The notes under the pieces are model-generated. The model made no database searches. It was not told the origin of the DNA and worked only from the letters and a program-made list of their open reading frames with translations. The position numbers were made by a program, and so were the translations under genes. From contig CACLAF010000007.1 in the NCBI GenBank assembly GCA_902604855.1, positions 1-62,769 on the forward strand: a DNA stretch of 62,769 bases, in the 5' to 3' direction. Positions within the stretch are counted from its first letter, which is position 1, and each line of letters begins with the position of its first letter. Source of the DNA: an uncultured SAR86 cluster bacterium (GTDB lineage Bacteria > Pseudomonadota > Gammaproteobacteria > Magnimaribacterales > Magnimaribacteraceae). This document shows, in pieces, positions 43,723 to 52,413 of this stretch.

Positions 43723-44814
43723 ATGATCGAAAAATCTAAGTTTATTCGTGAATTAGAATTGGTTTCCACGGATAAGGAATTTATCGAGCCATATAATGTA
43801 TTGATAGATTCCCTCAATGACGAGGCAAATTTAGGCTTTATCGGGCAACTAGCTGTTGAATATCAATTAAAACAACACATAAATAACCGAATACTCATCG
43901 ACAAGACCTATGGCTTAAAAAATCATTCAGTATCAAAGCCTCTCATTGTCATTGGTTTGCCTAGATCAGGAACAACATTTTTATTTAATCTTCTAAGCAA
44001 AGATCAAGATCACAGAAGTCCCTTGTTTTGGGAGATGATGAAGCCTTTTCCTTTGCTAAATAAAGACGGCTTTAGAAAGAAAGTAAGAATATTGCAATCT
44101 GATTTAATTTTATTCTTTAAAGAAAGATTTATACCGAATCTAGATAATCTTCACAAAATAAAATCTACTAGTCCTGAAGAATGTCTACTAATTAAGGTAT
44201 TTGGTCTGCAAAGTATTTTATATTTCTATATGGCGAATGTTCCTACTTACTTAAATTATTTATCAAATTGTGATACTCGGATTAGTTATTCATTGCACCA
44301 TAAATTTTTAAGTATTCTTGAGAATCAACTAAAGCCCACGAGATGGTTACTTAAAGACCCCAGCCACTTGGGAAATCTTAAAGAAATATTAAGTGTTTAT
44401 CCTGATGCATGTTTTATTCACATTACTCGAGATCCTGCCGAAACTATTCCTTCGATTTGTAGCTTAACCGCGCAAGTAAGAAAAGGGTTTTCGAAAGATT
44501 TGGATACAAAGCGCTTAGGTCAAGAGACACTTAATTTTTGGGCAAAATCGAATGACAAGAATGAAGCCCAAAGATCTGACTTATCCTCAAATCAATATAT
44601 GCAAGTTCAATATGATGATTTATTAGATGACCCAATTAATTTAATAAAAGACATATACAAGAATTTTTCTATTTCTTTGGACGATCGAACTCTATCTCTT
44701 ATGAATGCTTACATCGAGGAAGGTTCTAATGATGCGAAAGCTGAACATAAATATTCTTTAGAAGATTATGGACTTGAAAGGGCAGAAGTACATAATAAGC
44801 TGAATTATTCTTAA
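43723..44814 (+). CDS. Sulfotransferase family protein
   Basis: A 363-residue PAPS-dependent sulfotransferase-like protein. The 5'-phosphosulfate loop is IVIGLPRSGTTFLFNLL near residue 80, with RDPAETIPSICSL as the 3'-phosphate-binding segment. It belongs to the sulfotransferase_3-like branch. The acceptor is unknown. It leads a run of four co-directional genes with small gaps (14 nt, 8-nt overlap, 3 nt). Confidence 0.83.
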   Translation: MIEKSKFIRELELVSTDKEFIEPYNVLIDSLNDEANLGFIGQLAVEYQLKQHINNRILIDKTYGLKNHSVSKPLIVIGLPRSGTTFLFNLLSKDQDHRSPLFWEMMKPFPLLNKDGFRKKVRILQSDLILFFKERFIPNLDNLHKIKSTSPEECLLIKVFGLQSILYFYMANVPTYLNYLSNCDTRISYSLHHKFLSILENQLKPTRWLLKDPSHLGNLKEILSVYPDACFIHITRDPAETIPSICSLTAQVRKGFSKDLDTKRLGQETLNFWAKSNDKNEAQRSDLSSNQYMQVQYDDLLDDPINLIKDIYKNFSISLDDRTLSLMNAYIEEGSNDAKAEHKYSLEDYGLERAEVHNKLNYS

Positions 44815-44828
44815 TTAATTACTTAGAC

Positions 44829-45239
44829 ATGAAAATTCTTGTAATGGGATTACCTGGGAGCGGTAAAACCTATTTAGCCGAAAGACTTCAGCCATTGTTA
44901 GAGTCTGCATGGTTTAATGCTGATAAAGTGAGATCTATGGCAGGTGATTGGGATTTTAGTGAGGAAGGTAGATTAAGACAAAGTTTAAGAATGAAATCAA
45001 TTGCTGATTTCGAATCACATCATAATAGGATTGTGATTTGTGACTTCGTTTGCCCAACTCAAGAAACTAGGAAAATATTTGATGCAGATGTAACTATTTG
45101 GCTTGATACAATTATAGAGGGTCGTTTTGAAGACACTAATGCGTTATTCGAACCACCTTCTTCAGTTGATTTTCACATCACTGAATGGAATGACCACAAT
45201 CATGAAGATATAGCAAAACAAATTAAAAAAAATGTTTGA
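44829..45239 (+). CDS. APS-kinase-like P-loop kinase
   Basis: A 136-residue P-loop protein. Walker A is GLPGSGKT; FNADKVRSMAGDWDFSEEGR and VICDFVCPTQETR resemble segments of adenylyl-sulfate kinase (CysC). It is shorter than CysC (~200 residues), lacking part of the core. It may phosphorylate APS or a related nucleotide. It overlaps the nucleotidylyltransferase by 8 nt, so the two are probably made together. Confidence 0.72.
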   Translation: MKILVMGLPGSGKTYLAERLQPLLESAWFNADKVRSMAGDWDFSEEGRLRQSLRMKSIADFESHHNRIVICDFVCPTQETRKIFDADVTIWLDTIIEGRFEDTNALFEPPSSVDFHITEWNDHNHEDIAKQIKKNV

Positions 45240-45624
45240 TTGGAAAAAACCAACAGTTCAAATGCTAGGCAGGTGGCAGCCTTGGCATACAGGACATCAA
45301 GAATTATTTAAAAGAGCGATAGAAAAAACTGGGCAAGTCATGATCCAAGTCAGAGATGTACATGGCGCCTCGGGTGGTGATGGCCAAGATGATAACCCCT
45401 TCGACTGGGATGAGGTTTGTAGAAATATTTCTGATGGACTCCTTGTAGATGGATACGAAAGAGGAATTCACTATGAAATTATGATGGTCCCTAACATCGT
45501 AAATATTACTTATGGCAGGGGAGTTGGATACGTCTTTGAAGAGGAAACTTTTGAAGATTCGGTAACTAAAATTAGTGCAACTAAGATAAGAAAAAAAATG
45601 AGAGAAGAAGGAGATCTAGATTAA
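45232..45624 (+). CDS. Small nucleotidylyltransferase (cytidylyltransferase-like)
   Basis: A 130-residue protein of the HxGH nucleotidylyltransferase superfamily. The first motif is GRWQPWHTGHQELFKRA and the second is ISATKIRKKM. The segment DNPFDWDEVCRNI recalls NMN adenylyltransferases. It is too short to be a normal ATP sulfurylase. Substrate is unknown. Position next to a CysC-like kinase and a sulfotransferase makes nucleotide activation for sulfation one possibility. Confidence 0.74.
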   Translation: MFDWKKPTVQMLGRWQPWHTGHQELFKRAIEKTGQVMIQVRDVHGASGGDGQDDNPFDWDEVCRNISDGLLVDGYERGIHYEIMMVPNIVNITYGRGVGYVFEEETFEDSVTKISATKIRKKMREEGDLD

Positions 45625-45627
45625 CGC

Positions 45628-46584
45628 ATGAAAATTTGCTTGAGTGAGTTTACCTATAAATCTTTTGAGGAACTGCTAGAAAAAAACTTCAAAAACGATG
45701 AATTCATTCTTATTGATTCAGAGGCCAATATAACATCAGGAGAGGGTAAGCCAGATATTGCCTTGGTCTCTTACGAACTTATGTTCAAGGCTTTGAAGTC
45801 AGAAAGTTTTTTCGAAAGATATCTCGCTTTGATTGATGAGTGTTCTTTTGTACAAGGATCATGGGCTGGTACGGAATCTCCCCAAGCGCAAGCCTTAATT
45901 TCTCATGCTAAAATTTTTTCTCATGGAGGTGGTCTTCATGCCATTCCAATAGCCACTTATGTTTTTGCACAGATTTTAAGATCTATAAAATCTATAGATG
46001 CTCACATTGAACTTCAAAGAGAAAAGAGCTGGAAACAAATGATGTCTGTGGGAGAGCTTACGGACATGACAATAGGAATTACTGGATTTGGTGGCATAGG
46101 ACAAGAAGTAGCAAGAATAGCTAAGGCTTTTCGCATGAAAGTATACGCTACAAAGAGAACACCTGTAATATCAGATAATCTTGATCAGTTATTCAAACCA
46201 AGTGAACTAGATGAGATGCTCCCTCTTTGTGATTTTGTAATAAATTGTCTTCCATCTAGTGAAGAAACTTATAGAGTTTTTTCAAAGTCTCGATTTGAAT
46301 TAATGAAGACATCCTCGATGTTTATAAATGTAGGCAGAGGAGAATCAGTAGATGAAGTTAGTCTAGCGGAAGCTCTTAAAGAGAAGAAAATATTATGCGC
46401 TGCTATTGATACAACCGACCCAGAACCTCTTGATTCCAGTTCACCTTTATGGACTCTAGAAAATTGTTTTATTACCCCCCATGATTCAGCTTGGGGTCCA
46501 AGGGCACCTTTGAGAGCGGTTGAACTGTTTATTGATAATTACAGGCGTTTGAAAGAGGGTAAAAAATTACTTAATCAAGTATAA
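45628..46584 (+). CDS. D-isomer-specific 2-hydroxyacid dehydrogenase
   Basis: A 318-residue NAD(P)-dependent dehydrogenase. The Rossmann motif is GFGGIGQEVARIAKAF. Catalytic Arg is in NVGRGES, Glu in DTTDPEPL and His in ITPHDSAWGP. It is similar to glyoxylate and hydroxypyruvate reductases. It is the last gene of the sulfotransferase set and stops right at a strong terminator. The substrate is unknown. Confidence 0.88.
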   Translation: MKICLSEFTYKSFEELLEKNFKNDEFILIDSEANITSGEGKPDIALVSYELMFKALKSESFFERYLALIDECSFVQGSWAGTESPQAQALISHAKIFSHGGGLHAIPIATYVFAQILRSIKSIDAHIELQREKSWKQMMSVGELTDMTIGITGFGGIGQEVARIAKAFRMKVYATKRTPVISDNLDQLFKPSELDEMLPLCDFVINCLPSSEETYRVFSKSRFELMKTSSMFINVGRGESVDEVSLAEALKEKKILCAAIDTTDPEPLDSSSPLWTLENCFITPHDSAWGPRAPLRAVELFIDNYRRLKEGKKLLNQV

Positions 46585-46609
46585 AAAAGGCCGCTTGTGC
46601 GGCCTTTTT
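46584..46609. terminator. Strong bidirectional rho-independent terminator
   Basis: A perfect 11-bp stem (AAAAAGGCCGC with GCGGCCTTTTT) around a TTGT loop, with A and T runs on the two sides. It separates the forward dehydrogenase gene from the convergent aldehyde dehydrogenase gene. Confidence 0.95.
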
Positions 46610-46622
46610 AGTTAGAGAAGGT

Positions 46623-48053
46623 TTAGCCAGTAAAGCCTACAACAGCTTTCACTTCTAAGAATTCTTCGAATCCAAATAAACCCCATTCTCTTCCATTTCC
46701 AGACTGTTTATACCCACCAAATGGAGTTGTAAAATCTGCACCGGCTCCATTAATAGCAATACTTCCAGCTCTTATTCTGTTTGCAACTTTTTTAGCATGC
46801 TCTACATCCCCAGATGATACATAACCATAAAGGCCGTATTCAGTATCATTAGCGATTTCAATTGCTTCTTCCTCATCTTTATAAGGAAGGATTGAAAGAA
46901 CAGGACCAAATATCTCTTCTCTTGCAATTGTCATATCATTGTTAACATTTGCAAATACTGTTGGTCTAACAAAGTATCCTGCATTTAGACCTTCGGGTTT
47001 TCCTGGTCCGCCTGCTATAAGTTCAGCTCCTTCTTCAATTCCTTTCTCAATAAGACCTTGAATTTTATTGAATTGAACATCGCTCACTACCGGTCCAATA
47101 CCAGTATCTTCTGCAAAAGGATCGCCGACTTTTGTAGCTTCAGCCGTTTTCTTTGCAATTTCTTTTGCCTCTTCGTGCCTTGATTCTGGAACCAACATTC
47201 TAGTAGGGGCATTACAAGACTGACCGCTATTATTGAAACAGTGCTTTGCACCTCCAGATATAGCAGATTCAAAATCTGCATCATCTAATATTATGTTTGC
47301 AGATTTTCCTCCTAACTCTTGTGCTACTCTCTTAACAGTGTCAGCGGCACCTTTGGCAACCGCTATTCCAGCTCTTGTTGAACCAGTGAAAGACATCATA
47401 TCAATGCTCGGATGAGAAGACATTGCTTCGCCTACTGTAGGACCATCTCCATTGACTAGATTGAAAACTCCTGCTGGTACACCAGCTTCATGAAGAATTT
47501 CAGCAAAGATCATTGCATTCAAAGGAGCCATTTCTGTTGGTTTTAGAACCATCGTACATCCTGCAGCTAGAGCAGGAGCTACTTTGCAGGAGATCTGATT
47601 AATGGGCCAGTTCCATGGAGTAATCATACCAACAACACCTATAGGCTCGCGTCTTAGGACTGTTTTTCCTCTTGTTTCTTCCCATTCAAAGTTTTGTAAG
47701 ACTTCTATTGCCTGTGCAAAATGACCAAGGCCAGTTGCCGCTTGAGCTGCTTTCGATAAAGATAATGGAGCTCCCATTTCTGAAGAAATAGTTTCAGCTA
47801 TTTCGTCATATCTAGATTGATAGACCTCAACAATCTTTCCAAGTATGGCTAATCTTTCATCGACCGTGGTTTGGCTAAAGCTATCAAAAGCTTTGGAGGC
47901 TGCTTTGACAGCGTTATCTACGTCAGCCGAACTCCCCATAGCAATTTGTCCTATTACTTCTTCATTAGAAGGGTTTAAAACATCAAACATGTTTTTTCCT
48001 TCCACAGGATCAACCCATTCTCCGTTTATATAAAATTGTTCATAAGTTTTCAT
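46623..48053 (-). CDS. NAD-dependent aldehyde dehydrogenase
   Basis: A 476-residue ALDH superfamily member. The catalytic cysteine is in NNSGQSCNAPTRML, the general base Glu in QELGGKSANI and the NAD motif in FTGSTRAG. Substrate is unknown. A 71-nt gap with little beyond AT-rich sequence separates it from the carboxylase gene upstream on the same strand, so co-transcription is possible. Confidence 0.93.
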   Translation of the reverse strand: MKTYEQFYINGEWVDPVEGKNMFDVLNPSNEEVIGQIAMGSSADVDNAVKAASKAFDSFSQTTVDERLAILGKIVEVYQSRYDEIAETISSEMGAPLSLSKAAQAATGLGHFAQAIEVLQNFEWEETRGKTVLRREPIGVVGMITPWNWPINQISCKVAPALAAGCTMVLKPTEMAPLNAMIFAEILHEAGVPAGVFNLVNGDGPTVGEAMSSHPSIDMMSFTGSTRAGIAVAKGAADTVKRVAQELGGKSANIILDDADFESAISGGAKHCFNNSGQSCNAPTRMLVPESRHEEAKEIAKKTAEATKVGDPFAEDTGIGPVVSDVQFNKIQGLIEKGIEEGAELIAGGPGKPEGLNAGYFVRPTVFANVNNDMTIAREEIFGPVLSILPYKDEEEAIEIANDTEYGLYGYVSSGDVEHAKKVANRIRAGSIAINGAGADFTTPFGGYKQSGNGREWGLFGFEEFLEVKAVVGFTG

Positions 48054-48124
48054 TATTACTCTCCGTATATTTGACCTATAAGTATATATTAGGATTAGAC
48101 AAAGTTAAGTTAAATTTACTTTGT

Positions 48125-49663
48125 TTACCTGCTCATTAGACTGGCTTTCAGTTGGCTTTGAATTCTTTCAGCCCATAAAGAAATATATTTTCTTGTCTCC
48201 CTAGGATCTATTATTTCATGAACTGAAAAAGCTTCCGCCCTAGGAAACGGATTTTGATTTTTAGCCATTTTTTCTTCTAGTTCTTTTCTTTTTGCTTCAG
48301 GATCTTCCGCCTCAGAAATTTCCTTTTTAAAAGCTACAGCCACTCCACCTTCTAGTGGAAGCGGTCCAGACTCTGCAGAGGGCCAGGCGAGAACATAACC
48401 ATCTGGACCATAATGAGCTGCAGCAGCTACCCCGAATGATTTTCTAATCATTACCGTAGTCCATGGAACAGTAGATTCCGTAGTTGCCAATACTGCTTCA
48501 GTACCATGTAAAATTGTTCCAGCCTTTTCTGCATCCGGTCCTATTAGGAATCCTGGTTCGTCTACTAAACTAACAATTGGAATATTAAAAGTGTCACATA
48601 ATCGTATGAATCTTGTAGTTTTTTGAGCACCCTCTGCAGACATGGACCCAGCATAAAAATTTGAATCATTAGCAAAAATCGCAACTGCATACCCATTAAT
48701 CCTTGCAAAGCCCGTAATTATGCCTCGTCCATAATATTTAGTCATTTCAAAGAAAGACCTCTTATCAAATATCAAATTGATTATGTCTCTCATTTCATAG
48801 GATCTTTTTCTATCTTTTGGAATAATTGATAGTAAATCTTCTTCCATTCTTTCTATTGGGTCATCACAATCTTGTTTTTCAGTAATTTCATATTTATTTT
48901 GAGGAAAATAAGAAAGGAATCTTTTAATTTGTAAGAATGCATCTTGTTCTGTAGAGGCAACATTATCTGTCACGCCATTTACCTTATGAATTTCAGAACC
49001 ACCCAACTCTTCTTTAGACATCTTTTTCCCAAAAGCTCTTTCTACAACTGCAGGACCTGCAACAAGTATTTGAGCCGTTTCTTTTGTCATTACTCTAAAA
49101 TGTGAACCAACAAATCTAGCAGCAGGCATACCTGCAACAGGACCTAAAGCTGCTGATGCTACTGGAATTTCTCTCAACGTATCTGCAATAGATTTAAACC
49201 TAGACTTTGAAAAGACGGGATCACCCCCATAGCCTCCAGATTTTTTTCCAGGACCAGCAACAGACCCGCCACCACCTTCATGAAGCCTGATAAGCGGGAT
49301 TTTGTACTTTAGTGCAAGCTCCTCTGTATAAACACTTTTTCTAAGACCTGCTGAATTAGGTGATCCTCCTTTAACCGTAAAGTCTTCTCCACCAACTACA
49401 ACTTGCTTGTTATTAATTTTCCCAAAACCTAGGATAAAATTTGCGGGTGTTAAAGATTCCAACTTACCTTCATCATTAAGTTCTGACCCGCCTGCGATTT
49501 CACCTTGTTCTTGAAAAGAGTTAGGATCTAACAAAAGCTCTATTCTTTCTCTTAAAGTTAGCCTTCCTTTTGCATGTTGCAGCTTAATAGCATCCTTTCC
49601 ACCTTGGGCTTTAGCAAGCTTTCTTCTTTTTTTAATTTCCGTTGTTTCTTTTTTCCAACTCAT
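48125..49663 (-). CDS. Acyl-CoA carboxylase carboxyltransferase (beta) subunit
   Basis: A 512-residue biotin-dependent carboxyltransferase of the propionyl-/methylcrotonyl-CoA type. HAKGRLTLRERIELLLDP near the N terminus, LHEGGGGSV, and AAHYGPDGYVLAWPSAESG are typical. Its ATG lies 8 nt from the tRNA-Arg 3' end and has no Shine-Dalgarno sequence in the gap; the start is supported by the N-terminal match. The biotin carboxylase partner is not in the window, so the acyl-CoA used is unknown. Confidence 0.92.
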   Translation of the reverse strand: MSWKKETTEIKKRRKLAKAQGGKDAIKLQHAKGRLTLRERIELLLDPNSFQEQGEIAGGSELNDEGKLESLTPANFILGFGKINNKQVVVGGEDFTVKGGSPNSAGLRKSVYTEELALKYKIPLIRLHEGGGGSVAGPGKKSGGYGGDPVFSKSRFKSIADTLREIPVASAALGPVAGMPAARFVGSHFRVMTKETAQILVAGPAVVERAFGKKMSKEELGGSEIHKVNGVTDNVASTEQDAFLQIKRFLSYFPQNKYEITEKQDCDDPIERMEEDLLSIIPKDRKRSYEMRDIINLIFDKRSFFEMTKYYGRGIITGFARINGYAVAIFANDSNFYAGSMSAEGAQKTTRFIRLCDTFNIPIVSLVDEPGFLIGPDAEKAGTILHGTEAVLATTESTVPWTTVMIRKSFGVAAAAHYGPDGYVLAWPSAESGPLPLEGGVAVAFKKEISEAEDPEAKRKELEEKMAKNQNPFPRAEAFSVHEIIDPRETRKYISLWAERIQSQLKASLMSR

Positions 49664-49671
49664 AATTCTAG

Positions 49672-49745
49672 TGCCCCGTACAGGATTTGAACCTATGGCC
49701 TCTGGATTAGGAATCCAGCGCTCTATCCGACTGAGCTAACGGGGC
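49672..49745 (-). tRNA. tRNA-Arg (anticodon CCT), CCA not encoded
   Basis: A 74-nt cloverleaf with acceptor GCCCCGT pairing with ACGGGGC and discriminator A. The anticodon loop TTCCTAA gives CCT, reading AGG. Unlike the other two tRNAs here, CCA is not encoded (the next bases are CTA), so it must be added enzymatically. It is co-directional with the carboxylase gene. Confidence 0.96.
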
Positions 49746-49802
49746 ATTTTATAGGCATTTTAACAATTTAGTCTTGATTTTAAATTTTCTTTGATTATTA
49801 TT

Positions 49803-49860
49803 CTTCAGGCACCGATTTGAACCAGATTGCGGGTGCTTTATAAATACTGCTAAATAGGAT
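49803..49860 (+). promoter_or_regulatory. SAM riboswitch of the SAM-II / SAM-V type
   Basis: The segment has the compact pseudoknot consensus of this class: P1 GCACC (49809-49813) with GGTGC (49832-49836), the loop core GATTTGAACC...ATTGC, then TATAAAT and GCTAAATAGG. The gene downstream makes homocysteine, as expected for a SAM-sensing element. The marine setting and the following terminator favour SAM-V, but SAM-II is not excluded by eye. Confidence 0.85.
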
Positions 49861-49871
49861 TCTTGAATACC

Positions 49872-49905
49872 AACCTGTTTAGCGAAAGCTGGCAGGTTTT
49901 TTTTT
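49872..49905 (+). terminator. Intrinsic terminator / expression platform before metY
   Basis: AACCTG (49872-49877) pairs with CAGGTT (49893-49898); inside, AGC and GCT close a GAAA tetraloop. A run of nine T follows at 49897-49905, directly before the GGAGA ribosome binding site. It lies 12 nt after the riboswitch core, so SAM-dependent termination or RBS control is likely. Confidence 0.85.
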
Positions 49906-49916
49906 GGAGAAATAAG

Positions 49917-51215
49917 ATGAGTTACGAAGGTAAAAATTTAGAAACAATAGCACTACATGCTGGTTGGAGAGCAGATGCGACTACGGGATCAGTAGCCGTT
50001 CCTATACATCAAACAACTAGTTATCAGTTTGAAAGCACCGAAAAGGCTGCAGATCTATTCGCTTTAGCGGAATTGGGAAATATTTATACAAGAATAATGA
50101 ATCCTACTACAGCTGTTCTCGAAGAAAGGATGGCAGCTCTTGATGGAGGTGCAGCTGGCTTGGCTGTTTCATCTGGACAAACCGCCTCGGCTTACTCTAT
50201 TCAGAACCTAGCTAGAGCTGGAGATAACATTGTTGCTTCTTCTCATTTATATGGAGGTACTTATAACCAGTTCAAAAATAATCTATCTGAAATGGGCATT
50301 GAAGTGAGATTTGTTGATCCGACAGATCCTTTGATGTTCATTAAGGCTTCAGACAACAAAACACGAGCTTTTTTTGGAGAAACATTACCTAATCCAAAGT
50401 TACAAGTTTTTCCTATAAGAGAAGTTGCAGATCTTGGAAGAAAAAATGGAATTCCTCTAATAGTTGATAATACTGCCGCTCCAATATTTTGTAGACCCTT
50501 TGATCATGGGGCGGCAATAACTACCTACTCAACCACAAAATACATTGGAGGTCACGGAACTTCAATAGGAGGTTTAATAATAGATGGTGGAAATTTTGAT
50601 TGGACCGAAGCTGGTTCGGAACGACAACCAAGTCTTAATTCACCAGATCCTTGCTATAACGGAGTAGTTTGGACTGAGGCTACTAAAGAAATGGGACCTA
50701 TAGCCTATATTATGAAAGCTAGAACTACCTTACTTCGAGATCTAGGCGGAGCAATGAGTCCATTTAATGCTTGGTCATTCATTCAAGGTCTTGAAACTTT
50801 ACCTCTTAGGATGAGAGAACATGGTAAGAATGCCCTTAAGGTTGCTCAATATCTTGTGGATAATAGTCTTGTTTCTTCGGTTACTTATCCTGGAATTTCA
50901 GATGGCATTAGTAAAGAGAGAGCAGATACATATTTATCAGGCGGCTATGGTGCTCTAATTGGCTTTGAGTTACCTGGAGGAGTCGAAGCTGGAAGGAAAT
51001 TTATTGATTCCCTAGAGCTTCTTTACCATGTTGCAAATATTGGAGACTCAAGATCACTGGCAATTCATCCAGCCTCAACAACGCACAGTCAATTAACCTC
51101 AAAGGAACAATTATCTGCTGGCGTAACACCTGGATATGTAAGACTATCGGTTGGTATTGAAAACGTAGAAGATATTATTAGTGACATTGATCAAGCCATT
51201 AAAAAGGCAAGTTAG
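49917..51215 (+). CDS. metY: O-acetylhomoserine sulfhydrylase
   Basis: A PLP enzyme of 432 residues that makes homocysteine from O-acetylhomoserine and sulfide. I take the ATG at 49917 (MSYEGKNLETIALHAG), preceded by GGAGA at 49906-49910; a TTG at 49863 would lie in the terminator region. The PLP lysine is in TTYSTTKYIGGHG. The family region YTRIMNPTT and the C-terminal SLAIHPASTTHSQL are present. Control by the upstream SAM riboswitch fits the pathway. Confidence 0.96.
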   Translation: MSYEGKNLETIALHAGWRADATTGSVAVPIHQTTSYQFESTEKAADLFALAELGNIYTRIMNPTTAVLEERMAALDGGAAGLAVSSGQTASAYSIQNLARAGDNIVASSHLYGGTYNQFKNNLSEMGIEVRFVDPTDPLMFIKASDNKTRAFFGETLPNPKLQVFPIREVADLGRKNGIPLIVDNTAAPIFCRPFDHGAAITTYSTTKYIGGHGTSIGGLIIDGGNFDWTEAGSERQPSLNSPDPCYNGVVWTEATKEMGPIAYIMKARTTLLRDLGGAMSPFNAWSFIQGLETLPLRMREHGKNALKVAQYLVDNSLVSSVTYPGISDGISKERADTYLSGGYGALIGFELPGGVEAGRKFIDSLELLYHVANIGDSRSLAIHPASTTHSQLTSKEQLSAGVTPGYVRLSVGIENVEDIISDIDQAIKKAS

Positions 51216-51233
51216 TTTATCGACGAAATTTAC

Positions 51234-51707
51234 CTAAAGCTTGGTTGGATTTTCAATACCAGGATAAACTTCCTCTGGATCAAATACCTTCTCTGATTCG
51301 GTAAAATTTAGTATAACTTCTTCTTTTTCAATTGAATCGATTGATCTATAAAAGCAGGATTTATAACCAACGTGACAACTTGCTCCTAAGCCCTCTATGG
51401 TAACTTTCAGCCAGATGGAATCTTGATCATCATCTATAAGTATTTCATCTATTTTATGGACCATTCCACTAGACTCACCTTTTTTCCATAAAGCTTTTCG
51501 ACTTCTGCTCCAGTAGTGTGCTTCTTTGGTGAGAATTGTTTTATCTAAAGCTTCTTTATTCATATAACCAAGCATTAACACCAAATCTGATTTAGTTTCA
51601 GTAACAACAACAGGAATAACTTCCTCTGCATTAAATTTAGGTGCAAGAATATTCCCTTCTTCTACAAATTCAACAGATGAGCGTTGGGCAAATTTTATTT
51701 TATTCAC
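51234..51707 (-). CDS. hisI: Phosphoribosyl-AMP cyclohydrolase
   Basis: HisI opens the adenine ring of PR-AMP in histidine synthesis. The 157-residue protein starts at a GTG (51705-51707). Conserved parts are LMLGYMNKEALDKT, AHYWSRSRKALWKKGE and the zinc-binding GASCHVGYKSCFYR. It lacks the fused HisE domain found in E. coli. It stands apart from other his genes and is convergent with metY. Confidence 0.93.
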   Translation of the reverse strand: MNKIKFAQRSSVEFVEEGNILAPKFNAEEVIPVVVTETKSDLVLMLGYMNKEALDKTILTKEAHYWSRSRKALWKKGESSGMVHKIDEILIDDDQDSIWLKVTIEGLGASCHVGYKSCFYRSIDSIEKEEVILNFTESEKVFDPEEVYPGIENPTKL

Positions 51708-51812
51708 AATTTTTCCTATTTAGCGGATTCATTTTAACAGAACATAATTGTCCCGAGCTAATAGCATCTTAAATTCAGTTTGAAGGAGTTTTTTGTTAAA
51801 ATAGACTTATCA

Positions 51813-52412
51813 ATGCTTCCTAATTTAAAAGTAGAGAACCTGTCTTGTGTTCGATCAGAAAAAGCTATATTCAAAAATTTAAACTTTGAAGTTCTGCCTG
51901 GTCAAAACATTGAGATTATTGGCTCAAATGGCTCTGGAAAGACTACATTACTAAGAACGTTATTAGGTCTTATTAACAAAGAGGAAGGGATTATTAATTG
52001 GTTGGATGAAAATAATAATTTCAATGAATATCGATCTTTTGACTGTTTCTATCAAGGACACCAAATGGGTATAAAGAACATGCTTACGGTTTTTGAAAAC
52101 TTGAAGTTAACTCATAACGCAAAAGGGATGAACGTAGAGGATATAAATAAGTGCCTCGAGAGGGTGGGTCTTAATAAGACAAATGAGATGGCATCCGATC
52201 TATCTGTAGGACAAAAAAAGCGAATTTCAATTGCAAGATGGCTACTCAAAGACTTTAAAATTTATTTTATAGACGAACCTTTTACTGCTTTAGATGACCG
52301 TGCTTCTGATTTAATTAAAGAAATAATTAACGAACTTAATCAAAAGGGCAGCTCATTTGTTATTACAGGGCACAGATCCTCAAATATTAACGCAACCCTT
52401 ATTGAGATTTGA
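51813..52412 (+). CDS. ccmA: Heme exporter ATP-binding protein
   Basis: The ATPase subunit of CcmABCD, which releases holo-CcmE in cytochrome c maturation. About 199 residues from the ATG at 51813 (MLPNLKVENLSC); a TTG at 51780 gives a longer but less typical N terminus. Walker A GSNGSGKTT, signature LSVGQKKR and Walker B IYFIDEPFTALD are intact. The ccmB ATG follows after 1 nt. Confidence 0.95.
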   Translation: MLPNLKVENLSCVRSEKAIFKNLNFEVLPGQNIEIIGSNGSGKTTLLRTLLGLINKEEGIINWLDENNNFNEYRSFDCFYQGHQMGIKNMLTVFENLKLTHNAKGMNVEDINKCLERVGLNKTNEMASDLSVGQKKRISIARWLLKDFKIYFIDEPFTALDDRASDLIKEIINELNQKGSSFVITGHRSSNINATLIEI

Positions 52413-52413
52413 T

